From UBA6136 sp964344495 (GTDB taxonomy: Bacteria > Pseudomonadota > Gammaproteobacteria > Methylococcales > Methylococcaceae): a DNA stretch of 29,584 bases. The notes under the pieces are model-generated. The model was not told the origin of the DNA. It made no database searches and was given only the letters and a program-made list of their open reading frames with translations. Numbering within the stretch: position 1 is the stretch's first letter; each line of letters opens with the position of its first letter. Location of the stretch: assembly GCA_964344495.1 (NCBI GenBank), contig CAYFNI010000018.1, positions 1 through 29,584 on the forward strand, in the 5' to 3' direction. Positions 16,186 to 25,716 of the stretch are shown one piece after another. The translations under genes were made by a program, and so were the position numbers.

Positions 16186-17070
16186 ATGCCCGCATCCACC
16201 CGTTCTGCTGCGTTCAAGGACACCCTGTCTGCCTACTGGCGCCTGATGCGCTTTGACAAACCGATCGGGATCCTCCTTTTGTTGTGGCCCGGCCTGTGGG
16301 CATTGTGGATCGCCGGAGAAGGCCACCCCGATCCGCTGATCGTCACCATCATCGTGCTCGGAACGCTGGTCATGCGCGCGGCCGGATGCGTCATCAATGA
16401 CTATGCGGACCGCAACTTTGACCCCTATGTCGAACGGACCCGACTGCGTCCGATTGCCGCGGGCCAGATCAGCCCCCGGGCAGCGCTGATCCTGTTCGTG
16501 GTGCTGTGTCTGATGGCCCTCGGTCTGGTGTTGACCCTCAATCGGCTCACCATCGCCCTGTCCGTTCCGGGGGCTTTTCTGGCCGCCACCTACCCCTTCA
16601 CCAAACGCTACACCCAGCTCCCGCAGGCTTATCTCGGCATCGCCTTTGGCTGGGCGATTCCGATGAGCTTTGCGGCGCAGACCAATAGTCTCCCCGCCGT
16701 CTGCTGGGTCGTGTTTCTGGCCACGGCACTCTGGGCGCTGATCTATGACACCCAATATGCCATGGTAGACCGGGATGACGACCTGAAGATCGGCGTCAAG
16801 TCGACCGCGATCCTGTTCGGGAAGCACGATCGCCTGATCATTGGCGGCTTGCAACTGACCATGCTGGCTCTGTTGCTGGTGGCCGGGCACATGGCCCAGC
16901 GGGGCCTCCCCTATCATTTGGGATTGGCGGTAGGTGCCAGCCTGTTTGGCTATCAGCAATGGTTGATCCGTGATCGTGCCAAACCCGAATGCTTCCGGGC
17001 TTTTCTGAACAATCACTGGTTTGGCGCCGCGGTCTTTGCCGGGTTGGCGCTGGACTATGCCATCCGCTGA
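16186..17070 (+). CDS. ubiA: 4-hydroxybenzoate octaprenyltransferase
   Basis: UbiA is an inner-membrane prenyltransferase that attaches the polyprenyl chain to 4-hydroxybenzoate, the product of UbiC. The 294 residues are close to the E. coli length of 290. The two aspartate-rich, Mg-diphosphate-binding motifs are NDYADRNFD at 71-79 and DTQYAMVDRDDD at about 188-199. Eight or nine hydrophobic helices are visible (for example ILLLLWPGLWALWI and ALILFVVLCLMALGLVL). The start ATG is 10 nt after ubiC with a weak ribosome site, so translational coupling is likely. Confidence 0.97.
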   Translation: MPASTRSAAFKDTLSAYWRLMRFDKPIGILLLLWPGLWALWIAGEGHPDPLIVTIIVLGTLVMRAAGCVINDYADRNFDPYVERTRLRPIAAGQISPRAALILFVVLCLMALGLVLTLNRLTIALSVPGAFLAATYPFTKRYTQLPQAYLGIAFGWAIPMSFAAQTNSLPAVCWVVFLATALWALIYDTQYAMVDRDDDLKIGVKSTAILFGKHDRLIIGGLQLTMLALLLVAGHMAQRGLPYHLGLAVGASLFGYQQWLIRDRAKPECFRAFLNNHWFGAAVFAGLALDYAIR

Positions 17071-17116
17071 CATTGGCGCGAATCCGCCCGGACGCCACAT
17101 TCACCCGACTTCCATC

Positions 17117-18259
17117 ATGCCTTCGGCACCGCCAGCCCGGCTGTATTTTCCCTATCTGGACGCCCTGCGCGGGCTGCTGGCGTTGTCGGTCGTGCTGTCG
17201 CATTACATCAAGGCCTATGGCTTGCCCTGCGCGGGATCCGTGTGTCAAGCCTTGCACGGCGAGGCGCTGCACTTCTTCATGGAGGGCGATGCAGCAGTCT
17301 GCTTCTTCTTTGTCTTGAGCGGCTTTGTGTTGTCTGTCAACGCCTTCCGGTCCGAACCTGGCTTTGTCCCCCGCTTCTGGCCCGGCTTTTACATCGCCCG
17401 CGTATTTCGGATCTTTCCGGCCTATGCGATGACGCTGTTAATCGGTGGCCTGCTGTTTGCCTGGCATCAATCGCATCCACCGGGGGATACGCCGACCATT
17501 CCGCCTCAGGACGACTGGATCGCCGGCTTGTGGCAGTACCGCGTTTCGTTCCTCCATGTGCTCGCGGAACTGAACCTGTTCTGGATGCCGGATCTGGTTG
17601 TGATTGTCCCGCAGGCCTGGAGTCTCGCGGTCGAAATCATCCTTTCGATGGCCGTGCCGATCGGCATACGGCTGGCATCCCGACACGCGCTGTTGCTCCT
17701 GTTACTGGTCATCGGATTGATCATCTTCCCGGGCCTGAACCGGTTCAGCTTTCACTTTGCGCTCGGGATCCTGCTGGCCCGGTACCTGCGGCCATTTATC
17801 CGAATCCTCGGGCGGTGGCCACAGCTGAAGAGTGTGCTGGCCCTGACCGGAGGCGGACTCTACCTGTGCGGGGAATACGCGCTGAACATCGTCGGCGTGG
17901 AATTCAACGGCATGGTCACAGCCATCGGCTGTGTCGAATTGCTGGGTGTGGTCCTCGCAACCGCTGGGTTGCAACGGGTCCTGAACAGCCGGGGCATGGT
18001 GTTTCTGGGCAAGATCTCCTACAGCGTGTACCTGACCCATTTCATGGTGATCATCGCCATCACGCCCCGCTTCCTGGCCTGGTGGGCGGCCTCGCCGGCC
18101 AACGTGCAAAGTGCCTGGGTGGCGGGCCTGCTTTTCACCTTGAGCGTGACGACCCTGCTGTCGGTGCCAATGTATCGGTGGATCGAACAACCCGGCATAC
18201 GACTCGGCAAGACCTTGGCAACGCGCTGGAACGCAACCCGGATTTCACACCCTCATTGA
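17117..18259 (+). CDS. Acyltransferase-3 family membrane protein
   Basis: The protein has 380 residues from ATG 17117 and belongs to the acyltransferase-3 (OafA/YrhL) family. These integral membrane enzymes O-acylate sugars in lipopolysaccharide, peptidoglycan or exopolysaccharide. The N-terminal signature YLDALRG (13-19) and the conserved His29 in VVLSHY are present, followed by VCFFFVLSGFVLS and about ten membrane helices. A late VYLTHF motif is also typical. An alternative ATG at 17057 overlaps the end of ubiA and adds 20 residues without family character. It starts 46 nt after ubiA and is probably co-transcribed, although there is no biochemical link to ubiquinone. It ends 6 nt from the convergent MHS transporter gene. 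The sugar acceptor cannot be inferred. Confidence 0.85.
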   Translation: MPSAPPARLYFPYLDALRGLLALSVVLSHYIKAYGLPCAGSVCQALHGEALHFFMEGDAAVCFFFVLSGFVLSVNAFRSEPGFVPRFWPGFYIARVFRIFPAYAMTLLIGGLLFAWHQSHPPGDTPTIPPQDDWIAGLWQYRVSFLHVLAELNLFWMPDLVVIVPQAWSLAVEIILSMAVPIGIRLASRHALLLLLLVIGLIIFPGLNRFSFHFALGILLARYLRPFIRILGRWPQLKSVLALTGGGLYLCGEYALNIVGVEFNGMVTAIGCVELLGVVLATAGLQRVLNSRGMVFLGKISYSVYLTHFMVIIAITPRFLAWWAASPANVQSAWVAGLLFTLSVTTLLSVPMYRWIEQPGIRLGKTLATRWNATRISHPH

Positions 18260-18265
18260 CGGTAG

Positions 18266-19543
18266 TCAGTCCGTCGCCAGCGTCTTGGGCACCGCCAAGA
18301 CCAGCGTCAGCGTTGACAGCAACACCGCCCCGAACAGCCAGCCGGCCGGGGCAAGCGGGGTATGCGTGGTATTGATCAACCAGGCCGCAATCATCGGGGT
18401 CGTACCGCCAAACAGGCTCGCGGCATTGTAGGCAAACGCCAGTCCGGTACAGCGCACCGGGTGTGGAATGAGTGACGTATTCAAGCCAATGACACCGCTG
18501 CTGGCCATACCCACCAGCAGGGCAAATGCGACCTCCCCGATCAGGATCGACTCGGCATGGGGGGAGTGAAGCAGTTGAAACAGGGGAATGGCCAGCACGG
18601 TCAGCAGCCCCAGAGCGACATTCAGCATCCCGCGACTGCCATAGCGGTCAGCCAGCCAGGCCGAGATCGGCAGGACCAGCAACAGCACCAGCATGGATAG
18701 CGTATTCAATTCCAGCGCCAGAGATTCCGGCAACCGGTCGATGCTCCGGATATAACTTACGGCGTAAATGAAGGTCGTGTAGAACGCCACACTGATGCCG
18801 CTATTGAGCAAGGCCACCCGTAACACGGCACCGCGGTGACGGCTGAATAACACTTTGACCGGGCTTTCGCTGCGGGCGATCGGAATTTCCACCCGCAGAT
18901 GACGCCGGACCCACCAACCCACCATCGCCACCACGCCGCCTAAGGCAAACGGGATGCGCCAACCCCAGGCCTCCAGTTGGGCTTCGGTCAGATTGCCCGA
19001 CACCAGCAAGCCAACGCCGGAGCCCAATAAAATACCCGCCGTCGCGCCCCAGTTACCCCAAATGGCAATGAACGAGCGATGTTTCGGCGGCGCCTGTTCC
19101 GACAGAAAAATCATCGAACTTGTGAACTCGCCCCCCACTGACAAGCCCTGTACGATGCGAAGCGCGATTAACAAAACCGGAGCAACGATGCCGACACTCT
19201 GATAGGTGGGCAACAGACACATCAACAATGTCGGGATGGCCATCGCCAATACGGACACCATCATGGCCCGCTCCCGCCCGACTCGATCGCCGATCCGACC
19301 GAACAACAGACCGCCCAAGGGTCGCGCCACGAAACCCGCGGCAAAGGCACCAAAGGAAGCCACCAGCGACATGGCTGGATTCTCTGCGGGAAAGAACAGC
19401 TGGCCGATGACCGTGGCGAAATAACCGTAGACGGCAAAGTCATACCATTCCATGACATTGCCGACCAGACCGCTCAATACGATGCCGACCAGTCTCGGCG
19501 TGATTCGACGTTGATCGTCCATCACCGATGGCGGCCGACTCAT
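18266..19543 (-). CDS. MHS-family major facilitator transporter
   Basis: The 425-residue protein has twelve predicted membrane helices and the features of the metabolite:H+ symporter (MHS) group that includes KgtP, ProP and citrate carriers. These are VMEWYDF at 30-36, the loop 2-3 signature GRIGDRVGRERAM at 82-94, and LRIVQGLSVGGEFTSS. It should import an organic acid, amino acid or betaine with protons; the exact substrate cannot be read. A good GGAGGG ribosome site lies 5 nt before the ATG. It is 75 nt downstream of the RND transporter gene on the same strand, so it may be the last gene of the pump operon. A role in carrying the substrate or product of the glutamate decarboxylase two genes of the series away is a hypothesis only. 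Confidence 0.9.
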   Translation of the reverse strand: MSRPPSVMDDQRRITPRLVGIVLSGLVGNVMEWYDFAVYGYFATVIGQLFFPAENPAMSLVASFGAFAAGFVARPLGGLLFGRIGDRVGRERAMMVSVLAMAIPTLLMCLLPTYQSVGIVAPVLLIALRIVQGLSVGGEFTSSMIFLSEQAPPKHRSFIAIWGNWGATAGILLGSGVGLLVSGNLTEAQLEAWGWRIPFALGGVVAMVGWWVRRHLRVEIPIARSESPVKVLFSRHRGAVLRVALLNSGISVAFYTTFIYAVSYIRSIDRLPESLALELNTLSMLVLLLVLPISAWLADRYGSRGMLNVALGLLTVLAIPLFQLLHSPHAESILIGEVAFALLVGMASSGVIGLNTSLIPHPVRCTGLAFAYNAASLFGGTTPMIAAWLINTTHTPLAPAGWLFGAVLLSTLTLVLAVPKTLATD

Positions 19544-19618
19544 GACGCCCTCCGCAGATACCAGTGTGACGGGCCGTTACCGTGAATTGCAGCCATTCGT
19601 CTCAACCCTGATCCGTTC

Positions 19619-22600
19619 TCAGTGTCGATCGGGCCGTCTGAACAGGCCGGCCATCCAGCCCGCAGCCACGACCTTTGCCCGATGCACCTGCCCAGACCAG
19701 TTGGTGGCCGCCAGCCAGTCCCCCCACTGTTGTGTGATGACGTAAAACACCGGGACAAACGGAATAGCCAGAATCGTGGACGCCAGCATGCCGCCAAATA
19801 CGACCGTGCCGATGGCCTGCTGACTGGCCGCGCCTGCACCGCCTGCCTTCAACAGAGGAACGACCCCCAGAATGAAGGCAAACGAGGTCATGATGATGGG
19901 CCGGAACCGGCGCCGCGTCGCCTCGACCGCCGCCTCGCGGACCGCCATGCCCTCGGCCTGCAACTCGCGGGCAAACTCGACCACCAGGATGGCGTTTTTG
20001 CTCGCCAGCGCAATCATCAGCACCAGCCCCACCTGAGTGTAGAGGTTGGTATCGAAATGACGCGCAATCAGGGCCAGGATGACGCCTACCAGCGCCATCG
20101 GCACGACCATGATCACGGCCAGCGGGCTGATCCAGTTTTCGTACTGCGCCGCCAGTACCAGGAAAACGAGGAGGATCGACAACCCATAAACGAGGTAGGC
20201 GGTATTGCCGAGTTGCTTCTGCTGGAAAGCCGTGGCCGTCCAGTCGAAACTCATGCCCTGCGGCAGGACACTGCCCACCATCTGCTCCATCAGTTGAATA
20301 GCATCGCCACCGCTGAATCCCGGGGCGGGGGCGCCGAACAGCGGCGCGGCCGGATAGAGATTGTAACGCGACACCAGTTCGGAACCGACCCGCCGATCAA
20401 TGTTCAGCATCGTCCCCAGCGGAATCATCTCCTGCCGGGTGTTGCGGACGTAGAGATTCTTGATGTCATCAATGCTCTGCCGATAGGGTGCATCGGCCTG
20501 CACGTAGACCTGGAACGACTGATCGAATTTGGTAAACAAATTGACATAGGAGGAGCCGAGATAAGCCTGCAAGGTTCCGAACACAGTGTCGAGCGGCACC
20601 TGCAGCGATTGCGCCTTGACCCGGTCGATGTCCAGAAACAGCTGCGGGCTCAGCGCGCTGAAGGTCGAACCAATGAAACCCAGCCCGCTTTGCGTGGACC
20701 CGGCCCGCTGGATTTCCTGCATCACCTGCTGCAGCTCCGGCAGGCCAAGACTGCGGCGATCCTCGATCATCATCTGCAGACCGCCGGCCTGCCCCAGCCC
20801 GGCAATGGGCGGCGGTGTGACGACTGCAATTCTGGCTTCCTGGATGCCATCCAGCTGTTGCTTGAGGTGGGCAAGGATAGCCTTCTGATCCAGCGATTCG
20901 CCCCGCTTCTCCCAGGAATCGTAGACGGTGAAGATACTGAAGGCGTTGGACAGATTGGCTGCATCCAGCATCGAGAAACCACCGATGGTGACCGAGGCGG
21001 CCACGCCCGGCGTCTGCTCGAGTATCGCGTCAACCTGTTTCACCACTGCACGCACGCGTGGCTGCGAACTGCCTTCTGGCAGCTTGCCGACGATAATGGC
21101 GTACCCCTGATCCTCGATCGGCAAAAACCCCGTCTGATGATGAACGAACAACCAGCCGCCCATGACAATGACAGCCAGGAATAGCAGCGACATCTGGCCA
21201 GTGCGGTCCACCATCCACTGCACGATGGCGGCATAGCCCGCCTCAATGCGGGCATAGACCTGATTGAACCCCCGATAGAAGGCGTTGGGACGGTAGTCAG
21301 GCGGGCGGGGTCGCAGATACTGTGCACACTGCGCCGGCTTCAGGGTCAACGCATTGATGGCACTGATGATGGCGGTCGAAGCAATCACCAGGGCAAACTG
21401 ACGAAACAGCTGCCCGGTAATGCCCGGGAGGAAGGCAGCCGGCAGGAACACAGCCGAGAGTACCAGTGTGATACCGATCACCGGTCCGGTCATCTGGCTC
21501 ATGGCCTTGATGGCCGCGTCCTTGGGCGTCATGCCCTGCTCAATGTGATGCGAGGCATTTTCGACAATCACGATGGCATCATCCACGACAATACCGATGG
21601 CCAGAATCAGGGCGAACAGGGTCATCAGGTTGACCGAAAAGCCCAGCATCGCCATGGCCGCAAAGGCGCCGATGATGGTCACCGGCACTGTGGTGGCCGG
21701 CACCAGCGTGGCACGCCAGTTCTGCAGGAACAGAATGACGACGGCCAGCACCAGAAATCCGGCTTCGTACAGCGTCTCGTAGACGGCATTGATCGATTCC
21801 TGAATGAAATCGGTGGTGTCGTAGTGGATGGCGTATTTCAGGCCCTCGGGGAAATCGCGGCTCATCCGTTCCACTTCGTCCCGGACCCGCTGGCCAAGGT
21901 CGATGGCATTGGCGCCCGGCAAGGCGTAGACCAGAATCTGCGCAGCCTTGTGGCCGCTCACCTCGGCAAAATTGCTGTAGGTCTGCTGACTCAACTCGAC
22001 CCGTGCGACATCCTTCACCCGCACAATCTGGGCCGTCTGGCCATTCTGCGCCAGCGTCGTCTTGATGATGATGTTTTCAAATTCCGCCACTTCGGCCAGT
22101 CGGCCAACCGCATTTACGGTGAGTTGGTAGGACTGTGTATCGGGCACCGGTGCCCCCCCCAACTGGCCAGCAACTACCTGAGTGTTTTGCTGGCGGACGG
22201 CATCGGCGACGTCCATGGTGGTCATGCCGTAATACTTGAGCCGCTCCGGGTTCATCCAGATCCGCATGCTGTAGGAGCCGGCACCCAGAATCTTGATCTG
22301 TCCCACACCCGACAGGCGCCCAAGCGGATATTGCAGGTTAATCAGCGCATAGTTGGACAAAAAGGTTTCGTCGAAACGCTCATCCTCGGAATACAGGCTC
22401 ACGGCCTGCAGGATGTTGGTCGAAACTTTCTTGATGCCGATACCCTGTTTCTGGACGGCATCGGGAAGCTGCGACAGTTGTCCGTTGACCAGGTTTTGGA
22501 CCAGACTCAGAGCCGCATTCAGGTCGGTACCGACTGCAAAGGTAATGGTCAGTACATAGCTGCCGTCCGACCCGCTGGTCGATGACATGTAAATCGATTT

Positions 22601-22822
22601 CTCAACGCCGTTGACGCCCTCCTCGATGGGAATGCCGACGGTCTTGGCGACGACTTCGGCACTGGCGCCGGGGTAACGGGTGGTCACCTGAATCGTGGGC
22701 GGCACGATATTCGGATACTGGGCAATGGGCAGATTGGCCAGACTGACCAACCCCAGAATGATCGTCACGATGGCGATGACATTCGCAAAGATGGGGCGCT
22801 CAATGAAAAAACGCGAGATCAT
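19619..22822 (-). CDS. RND efflux transporter, inner-membrane pump (AcrB/MexF type)
   Basis: This is the proton-driven pump of a tripartite efflux system that exports drugs, solvents or metabolites from the inner membrane and periplasm. The 1067 residues are close to AcrB (1049). The HAE1-type N-terminus MISRFFIERPIFANVI, the proton-relay pair Asp414-Asp415 in VVDDAIVIVEN (E. coli Asp407/408), FLPAAFLPGITGQ in the central part, and twelve helices with two large periplasmic loops are visible. The start ATG overlaps the stop of the membrane-fusion gene by 4 nt (ATGA), so expression is coupled. There is no clear substrate indicator. It is followed by an MHS transporter. Confidence 0.96.
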   Translation of the reverse strand: MISRFFIERPIFANVIAIVTIILGLVSLANLPIAQYPNIVPPTIQVTTRYPGASAEVVAKTVGIPIEEGVNGVEKSIYMSSTSGSDGSYVLTITFAVGTDLNAALSLVQNLVNGQLSQLPDAVQKQGIGIKKVSTNILQAVSLYSEDERFDETFLSNYALINLQYPLGRLSGVGQIKILGAGSYSMRIWMNPERLKYYGMTTMDVADAVRQQNTQVVAGQLGGAPVPDTQSYQLTVNAVGRLAEVAEFENIIIKTTLAQNGQTAQIVRVKDVARVELSQQTYSNFAEVSGHKAAQILVYALPGANAIDLGQRVRDEVERMSRDFPEGLKYAIHYDTTDFIQESINAVYETLYEAGFLVLAVVILFLQNWRATLVPATTVPVTIIGAFAAMAMLGFSVNLMTLFALILAIGIVVDDAIVIVENASHHIEQGMTPKDAAIKAMSQMTGPVIGITLVLSAVFLPAAFLPGITGQLFRQFALVIASTAIISAINALTLKPAQCAQYLRPRPPDYRPNAFYRGFNQVYARIEAGYAAIVQWMVDRTGQMSLLFLAVIVMGGWLFVHHQTGFLPIEDQGYAIIVGKLPEGSSQPRVRAVVKQVDAILEQTPGVAASVTIGGFSMLDAANLSNAFSIFTVYDSWEKRGESLDQKAILAHLKQQLDGIQEARIAVVTPPPIAGLGQAGGLQMMIEDRRSLGLPELQQVMQEIQRAGSTQSGLGFIGSTFSALSPQLFLDIDRVKAQSLQVPLDTVFGTLQAYLGSSYVNLFTKFDQSFQVYVQADAPYRQSIDDIKNLYVRNTRQEMIPLGTMLNIDRRVGSELVSRYNLYPAAPLFGAPAPGFSGGDAIQLMEQMVGSVLPQGMSFDWTATAFQQKQLGNTAYLVYGLSILLVFLVLAAQYENWISPLAVIMVVPMALVGVILALIARHFDTNLYTQVGLVLMIALASKNAILVVEFARELQAEGMAVREAAVEATRRRFRPIIMTSFAFILGVVPLLKAGGAGAASQQAIGTVVFGGMLASTILAIPFVPVFYVITQQWGDWLAATNWSGQVHRAKVVAAGWMAGLFRRPDRH

Positions 22823-23982
22823 GGTGCGGCCTGTCCGACGTCTGCCGTCGCCTCGACCGGTTTTACCGTACGGCCAGGAATCGCCCGCATCATGCCGTTG
22901 ATGATGACCCGATCGCTGGCATCCAAACCTGCCTCGATGGCGTACTGATGATTGATCAGGGAGCCTGGCGTCACGCTGCGACGAACGACGGCATTCTTGT
23001 CATCCACCAACAACACATACGGGCCGCCCTGATCATAGGCAACCGCCGCCTCGGGCACCATCAGTGCCGGATGGGTGCCGGGTCGCTCGCCACGAATCCG
23101 GACAAACAGGCCCGGCAGGATCTTCAGGTCGGGATTTGGAACCGTCGCTCGCAACTGGAGGGTCCCGGTGGCGCTGTCCACCTGAATGTCCGCATAGTCC
23201 AGGGTACCCTGGTGCGGAAACCCCTCTTCGTTCGCCAACCCCACGAATACCGGCACGTTCGGAGAATCCAGGTGCGTTTCTCCCATCTCTTCGCGACTGC
23301 GTCGGATCCGTAACAGGTCACGTTCACTGATGGTGAAATACACATAAATCGGGTCAATCTTGTTGATTTCCGCCAGCACTGTCTCCTCACCGGCGCCGAC
23401 CACGTTGCCCGGATCCTTGTAGCGGCGGCTGACACGGCCACGAAACGGCGCTTTCACCGTGGTATAGCCCAGGTTGAGGCGGGCCAGATCCACCTGCGCC
23501 TCTGCCGCCATGACCGAGGCCTGATTGGAGTCGCGGTCATAGTGCCAGCGATCCACATCGGTCTGCGCCGCCGCGTCTTCCTTGAGCAGGCCGGAAAAGC
23601 GGCGATACTCCGTTTCGGCATGCGAGAGTCGGGCTTTGGCCGACAACAACTGCGCCTGCGCTTCCTTGAGCTTGGCCTCGTAGGTATTCTGCTGGATCAT
23701 GAACAGTACCTTGCCGGCATCAACGATCTCGCCGTCCCGGAACAGCACCTTCTCCAGATAGCCTTCGACCCGGGCCCGTAGTTGCACGGTAAACAACGGC
23801 TGGGTATTGCCAGTAAATTCGATGGCATCGACCACCTCCCCCATGACCGGATGGCTGACCGTGACGGTTGGCGGCGGCGGCGGCTTATAAGCGTTGTCGT
23901 TATTGCAGCCGACCCCTGCCAGCCACGGCAGGAACGCGGCAAACACCAGCGTGCGGAGGGAGTGTAGGGTCGTTGGACTCAT
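22819..23982 (-). CDS. Efflux membrane-fusion (periplasmic adaptor) protein
   Basis: This AcrA/MexE-type adaptor joins the RND pump to the outer-membrane channel. The 387 residues begin with a signal sequence ending LAGVGC; Cys26 is probably lipidated, although Gly at -3 makes the lipobox imperfect. The order is: beta-barrel/lipoyl half (VRARVEGY-type RARVEGYLEKVLF), an alpha-helical hairpin (YEAKLKEAQAQLLSAKARL and following), the second lipoyl half (TTVKAPFRGRVSRR) and the C-terminal beta domains (LLVDDKNAVVRRSV). It lies 61 nt after the channel gene and overlaps the pump gene by 4 nt, so the three form one unit. Confidence 0.95.
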   Translation of the reverse strand: MSPTTLHSLRTLVFAAFLPWLAGVGCNNDNAYKPPPPPTVTVSHPVMGEVVDAIEFTGNTQPLFTVQLRARVEGYLEKVLFRDGEIVDAGKVLFMIQQNTYEAKLKEAQAQLLSAKARLSHAETEYRRFSGLLKEDAAAQTDVDRWHYDRDSNQASVMAAEAQVDLARLNLGYTTVKAPFRGRVSRRYKDPGNVVGAGEETVLAEINKIDPIYVYFTISERDLLRIRRSREEMGETHLDSPNVPVFVGLANEEGFPHQGTLDYADIQVDSATGTLQLRATVPNPDLKILPGLFVRIRGERPGTHPALMVPEAAVAYDQGGPYVLLVDDKNAVVRRSVTPGSLINHQYAIEAGLDASDRVIINGMMRAIPGRTVKPVEATADVGQAAP

Positions 23983-24043
23983 ATCGTTCTACGTTCCACG
24001 GAGTTCGAACTGACGGAATGAAACAGGTGGCGGGTACCCGGCC

Positions 24044-25651
24044 TTACCACTGTGGCGCCCGGACGGTTCCCTTGGCGGGACCCGTCGGCACCGGCATGGC
24101 GTTGAGAAGTTCGCCCCAGTCGGTGCGCTTCGCCATGGCGTCCTTGATCGGCTGAGGCACAAAGTCATGCCCTTCGCGGATCTGCCAGCCACCGCCCATG
24201 CCACGGTAGACCGTCACCAGACTGGTGGCCACGTCACCCAAGGTCGAGGCAAAGTTATCCTGCTGAGCCAACAGTGACTGTTCGGCCGTAAGGACGGTAG
24301 TGAAATCGGCAATGCCCTCGCGGTACTGCAGGGTGGCAAGATCCAGCGAGCGCTTGGCCGCTGCCGTACTTTTGGCCAGAAACTCCGCCGCATCCTGAGT
24401 CTTGAGGAAGGTAATCAGGCCATCCTCCACCTCCCGCTGCGCCTTCAGTACCGTGTTCTGGTAATCAATGACCAGCGACTGGAAGCGTGCGTCCTGTGCC
24501 CGGACCTGATTCGTAATCTGGCCATAGTTGAACAGATTCCACTGGAACGCCGGACCGAAGCGGTAGAACTGATTGCCCCAGGCGAAGATATCGCTGAGGC
24601 TGTGGCCGTTGGCATTGGAGGACACAAACGCAAAACTGCCGCTGAGCGAAAACGCCGGATACAGATTGGCCTTGGCGACACCAATGCTGGCCGACTGCGA
24701 CTGCGCCAGATACTCGGCCTGACGGATATCGGGCCGGCGCCGCAGCAGATCGAGCGGGATGCCAACCGCCACCTGTACCGGCGGGGTCGGAATCATGGCA
24801 TAGCGCGACTGTCCACCAAGCGGCTTATCAAGGTCGCCGGGCGGGAGGCCCAGCAGGACCGACAGCGCATTTTTGGCCCGGCGCAACTGGCTTTCCAGAA
24901 TCGGGATCGAGGCTTGAGTACCACCCAGAACGGTTCGCGCCTGCTCGACGTCGCGCAGGGAGGAACTGCCGCCCCGGTGTTTGGCTTCGGCAATCCGCAG
25001 GTTGGTCAACTGCGCCTCGACGTTGTTGTGGGCAATCTCGATTTTCTTTTCAAGCGTACGGAGATTGATGTACGTGTTCGCTACGTCTGCCGTCAAGGTC
25101 ACCAGCGCATTATCGTAGCCGGCAATCGCGGCCAGCAGTTCGGCATCAGCGGATTCGATGGCACGTCGGAACTTGCCCCACAGGTCAAGCTCCCAGCTGA
25201 CGGTCGGACCGATACGGTCATACCACAGGGTTTTGACCATGCCATCACCGCTCGGCAGCCGCTCGCTGAGGCCGGACATGGGCAGATGAAATTTTTCCAC
25301 GAGGCCGGAAAGATGCTGTTTTTGCGGGTAGAACTCACCGATGGCGATACCCAACTGCGCTTGCGCTTCGAGGACACGCAAACCGGCAGTCTTGAGCGGG
25401 AGATTCTGCTCGTAGGCCATGCGGACCAGTCGGTCGAGGATCGGGTCATTGAACAGCCGCCACCACTCGCGGTGTTCATCCGAGCGCTGGCTGAGGCGGT
25501 GATCGCCCTGTTCCATCCAGCCCTTGGCCTTGTCGCTGGCCGGGGTTTCGAAGTCTGGCCCGATCATCGCGCAACCACCGAGCAGCAGCAGCCCGAGGCC
25601 AACCAGACGTCGTGACAAATTGGTCGCCCTGCCCCGACCACTGTTCGTCAT
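24044..25651 (-). CDS. Outer-membrane efflux lipoprotein (NodT/OprM type)
   Basis: This trimeric channel protein opens the efflux path through the outer membrane. From ATG 25651 it has 535 residues, somewhat longer than OprM. The lipobox LLGGC places the lipidated Cys at 27, followed by MIGPDFETP typical of NodT-family proteins. Two outer-membrane-efflux repeats are seen: one around the motif PTVSWELDLWGKFRR with ADVANTYINLR, the other around PAFQWNLFNYGQITNQVRAQ. GTG 25669, six codons upstream, is possible, but the ATG has the better spaced purine stretch. It precedes the adaptor gene by 61 nt and follows the glutamate decarboxylase gene by 65 nt. The order channel-adaptor-pump differs from the more common adaptor-pump-channel. 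Confidence 0.93.
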   Translation of the reverse strand: MTNSGRGRATNLSRRLVGLGLLLLGGCAMIGPDFETPASDKAKGWMEQGDHRLSQRSDEHREWWRLFNDPILDRLVRMAYEQNLPLKTAGLRVLEAQAQLGIAIGEFYPQKQHLSGLVEKFHLPMSGLSERLPSGDGMVKTLWYDRIGPTVSWELDLWGKFRRAIESADAELLAAIAGYDNALVTLTADVANTYINLRTLEKKIEIAHNNVEAQLTNLRIAEAKHRGGSSSLRDVEQARTVLGGTQASIPILESQLRRAKNALSVLLGLPPGDLDKPLGGQSRYAMIPTPPVQVAVGIPLDLLRRRPDIRQAEYLAQSQSASIGVAKANLYPAFSLSGSFAFVSSNANGHSLSDIFAWGNQFYRFGPAFQWNLFNYGQITNQVRAQDARFQSLVIDYQNTVLKAQREVEDGLITFLKTQDAAEFLAKSTAAAKRSLDLATLQYREGIADFTTVLTAEQSLLAQQDNFASTLGDVATSLVTVYRGMGGGWQIREGHDFVPQPIKDAMAKRTDWGELLNAMPVPTGPAKGTVRAPQW

Positions 25652-25716
25652 GGGATCACTCTGTTTCACAAGCGTTGTCCATCATCTGGCCCCCTCGCTG
25701 GGATGACACGCCATCC

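Noticed and set aside
17242..18375. Overlapping plus-strand frame of 377 codons
   Set aside because: It overlaps the acyltransferase gene in another frame and is Arg/Pro/Gly-rich without membrane helices or motifs.
19622..21184. Long plus-strand open frame of 520 codons
   Set aside because: It lies wholly inside the RND pump gene on the opposite strand, has a His/Arg/Gln-rich composition and no family motif; it is a shadow of a high-G+C gene.
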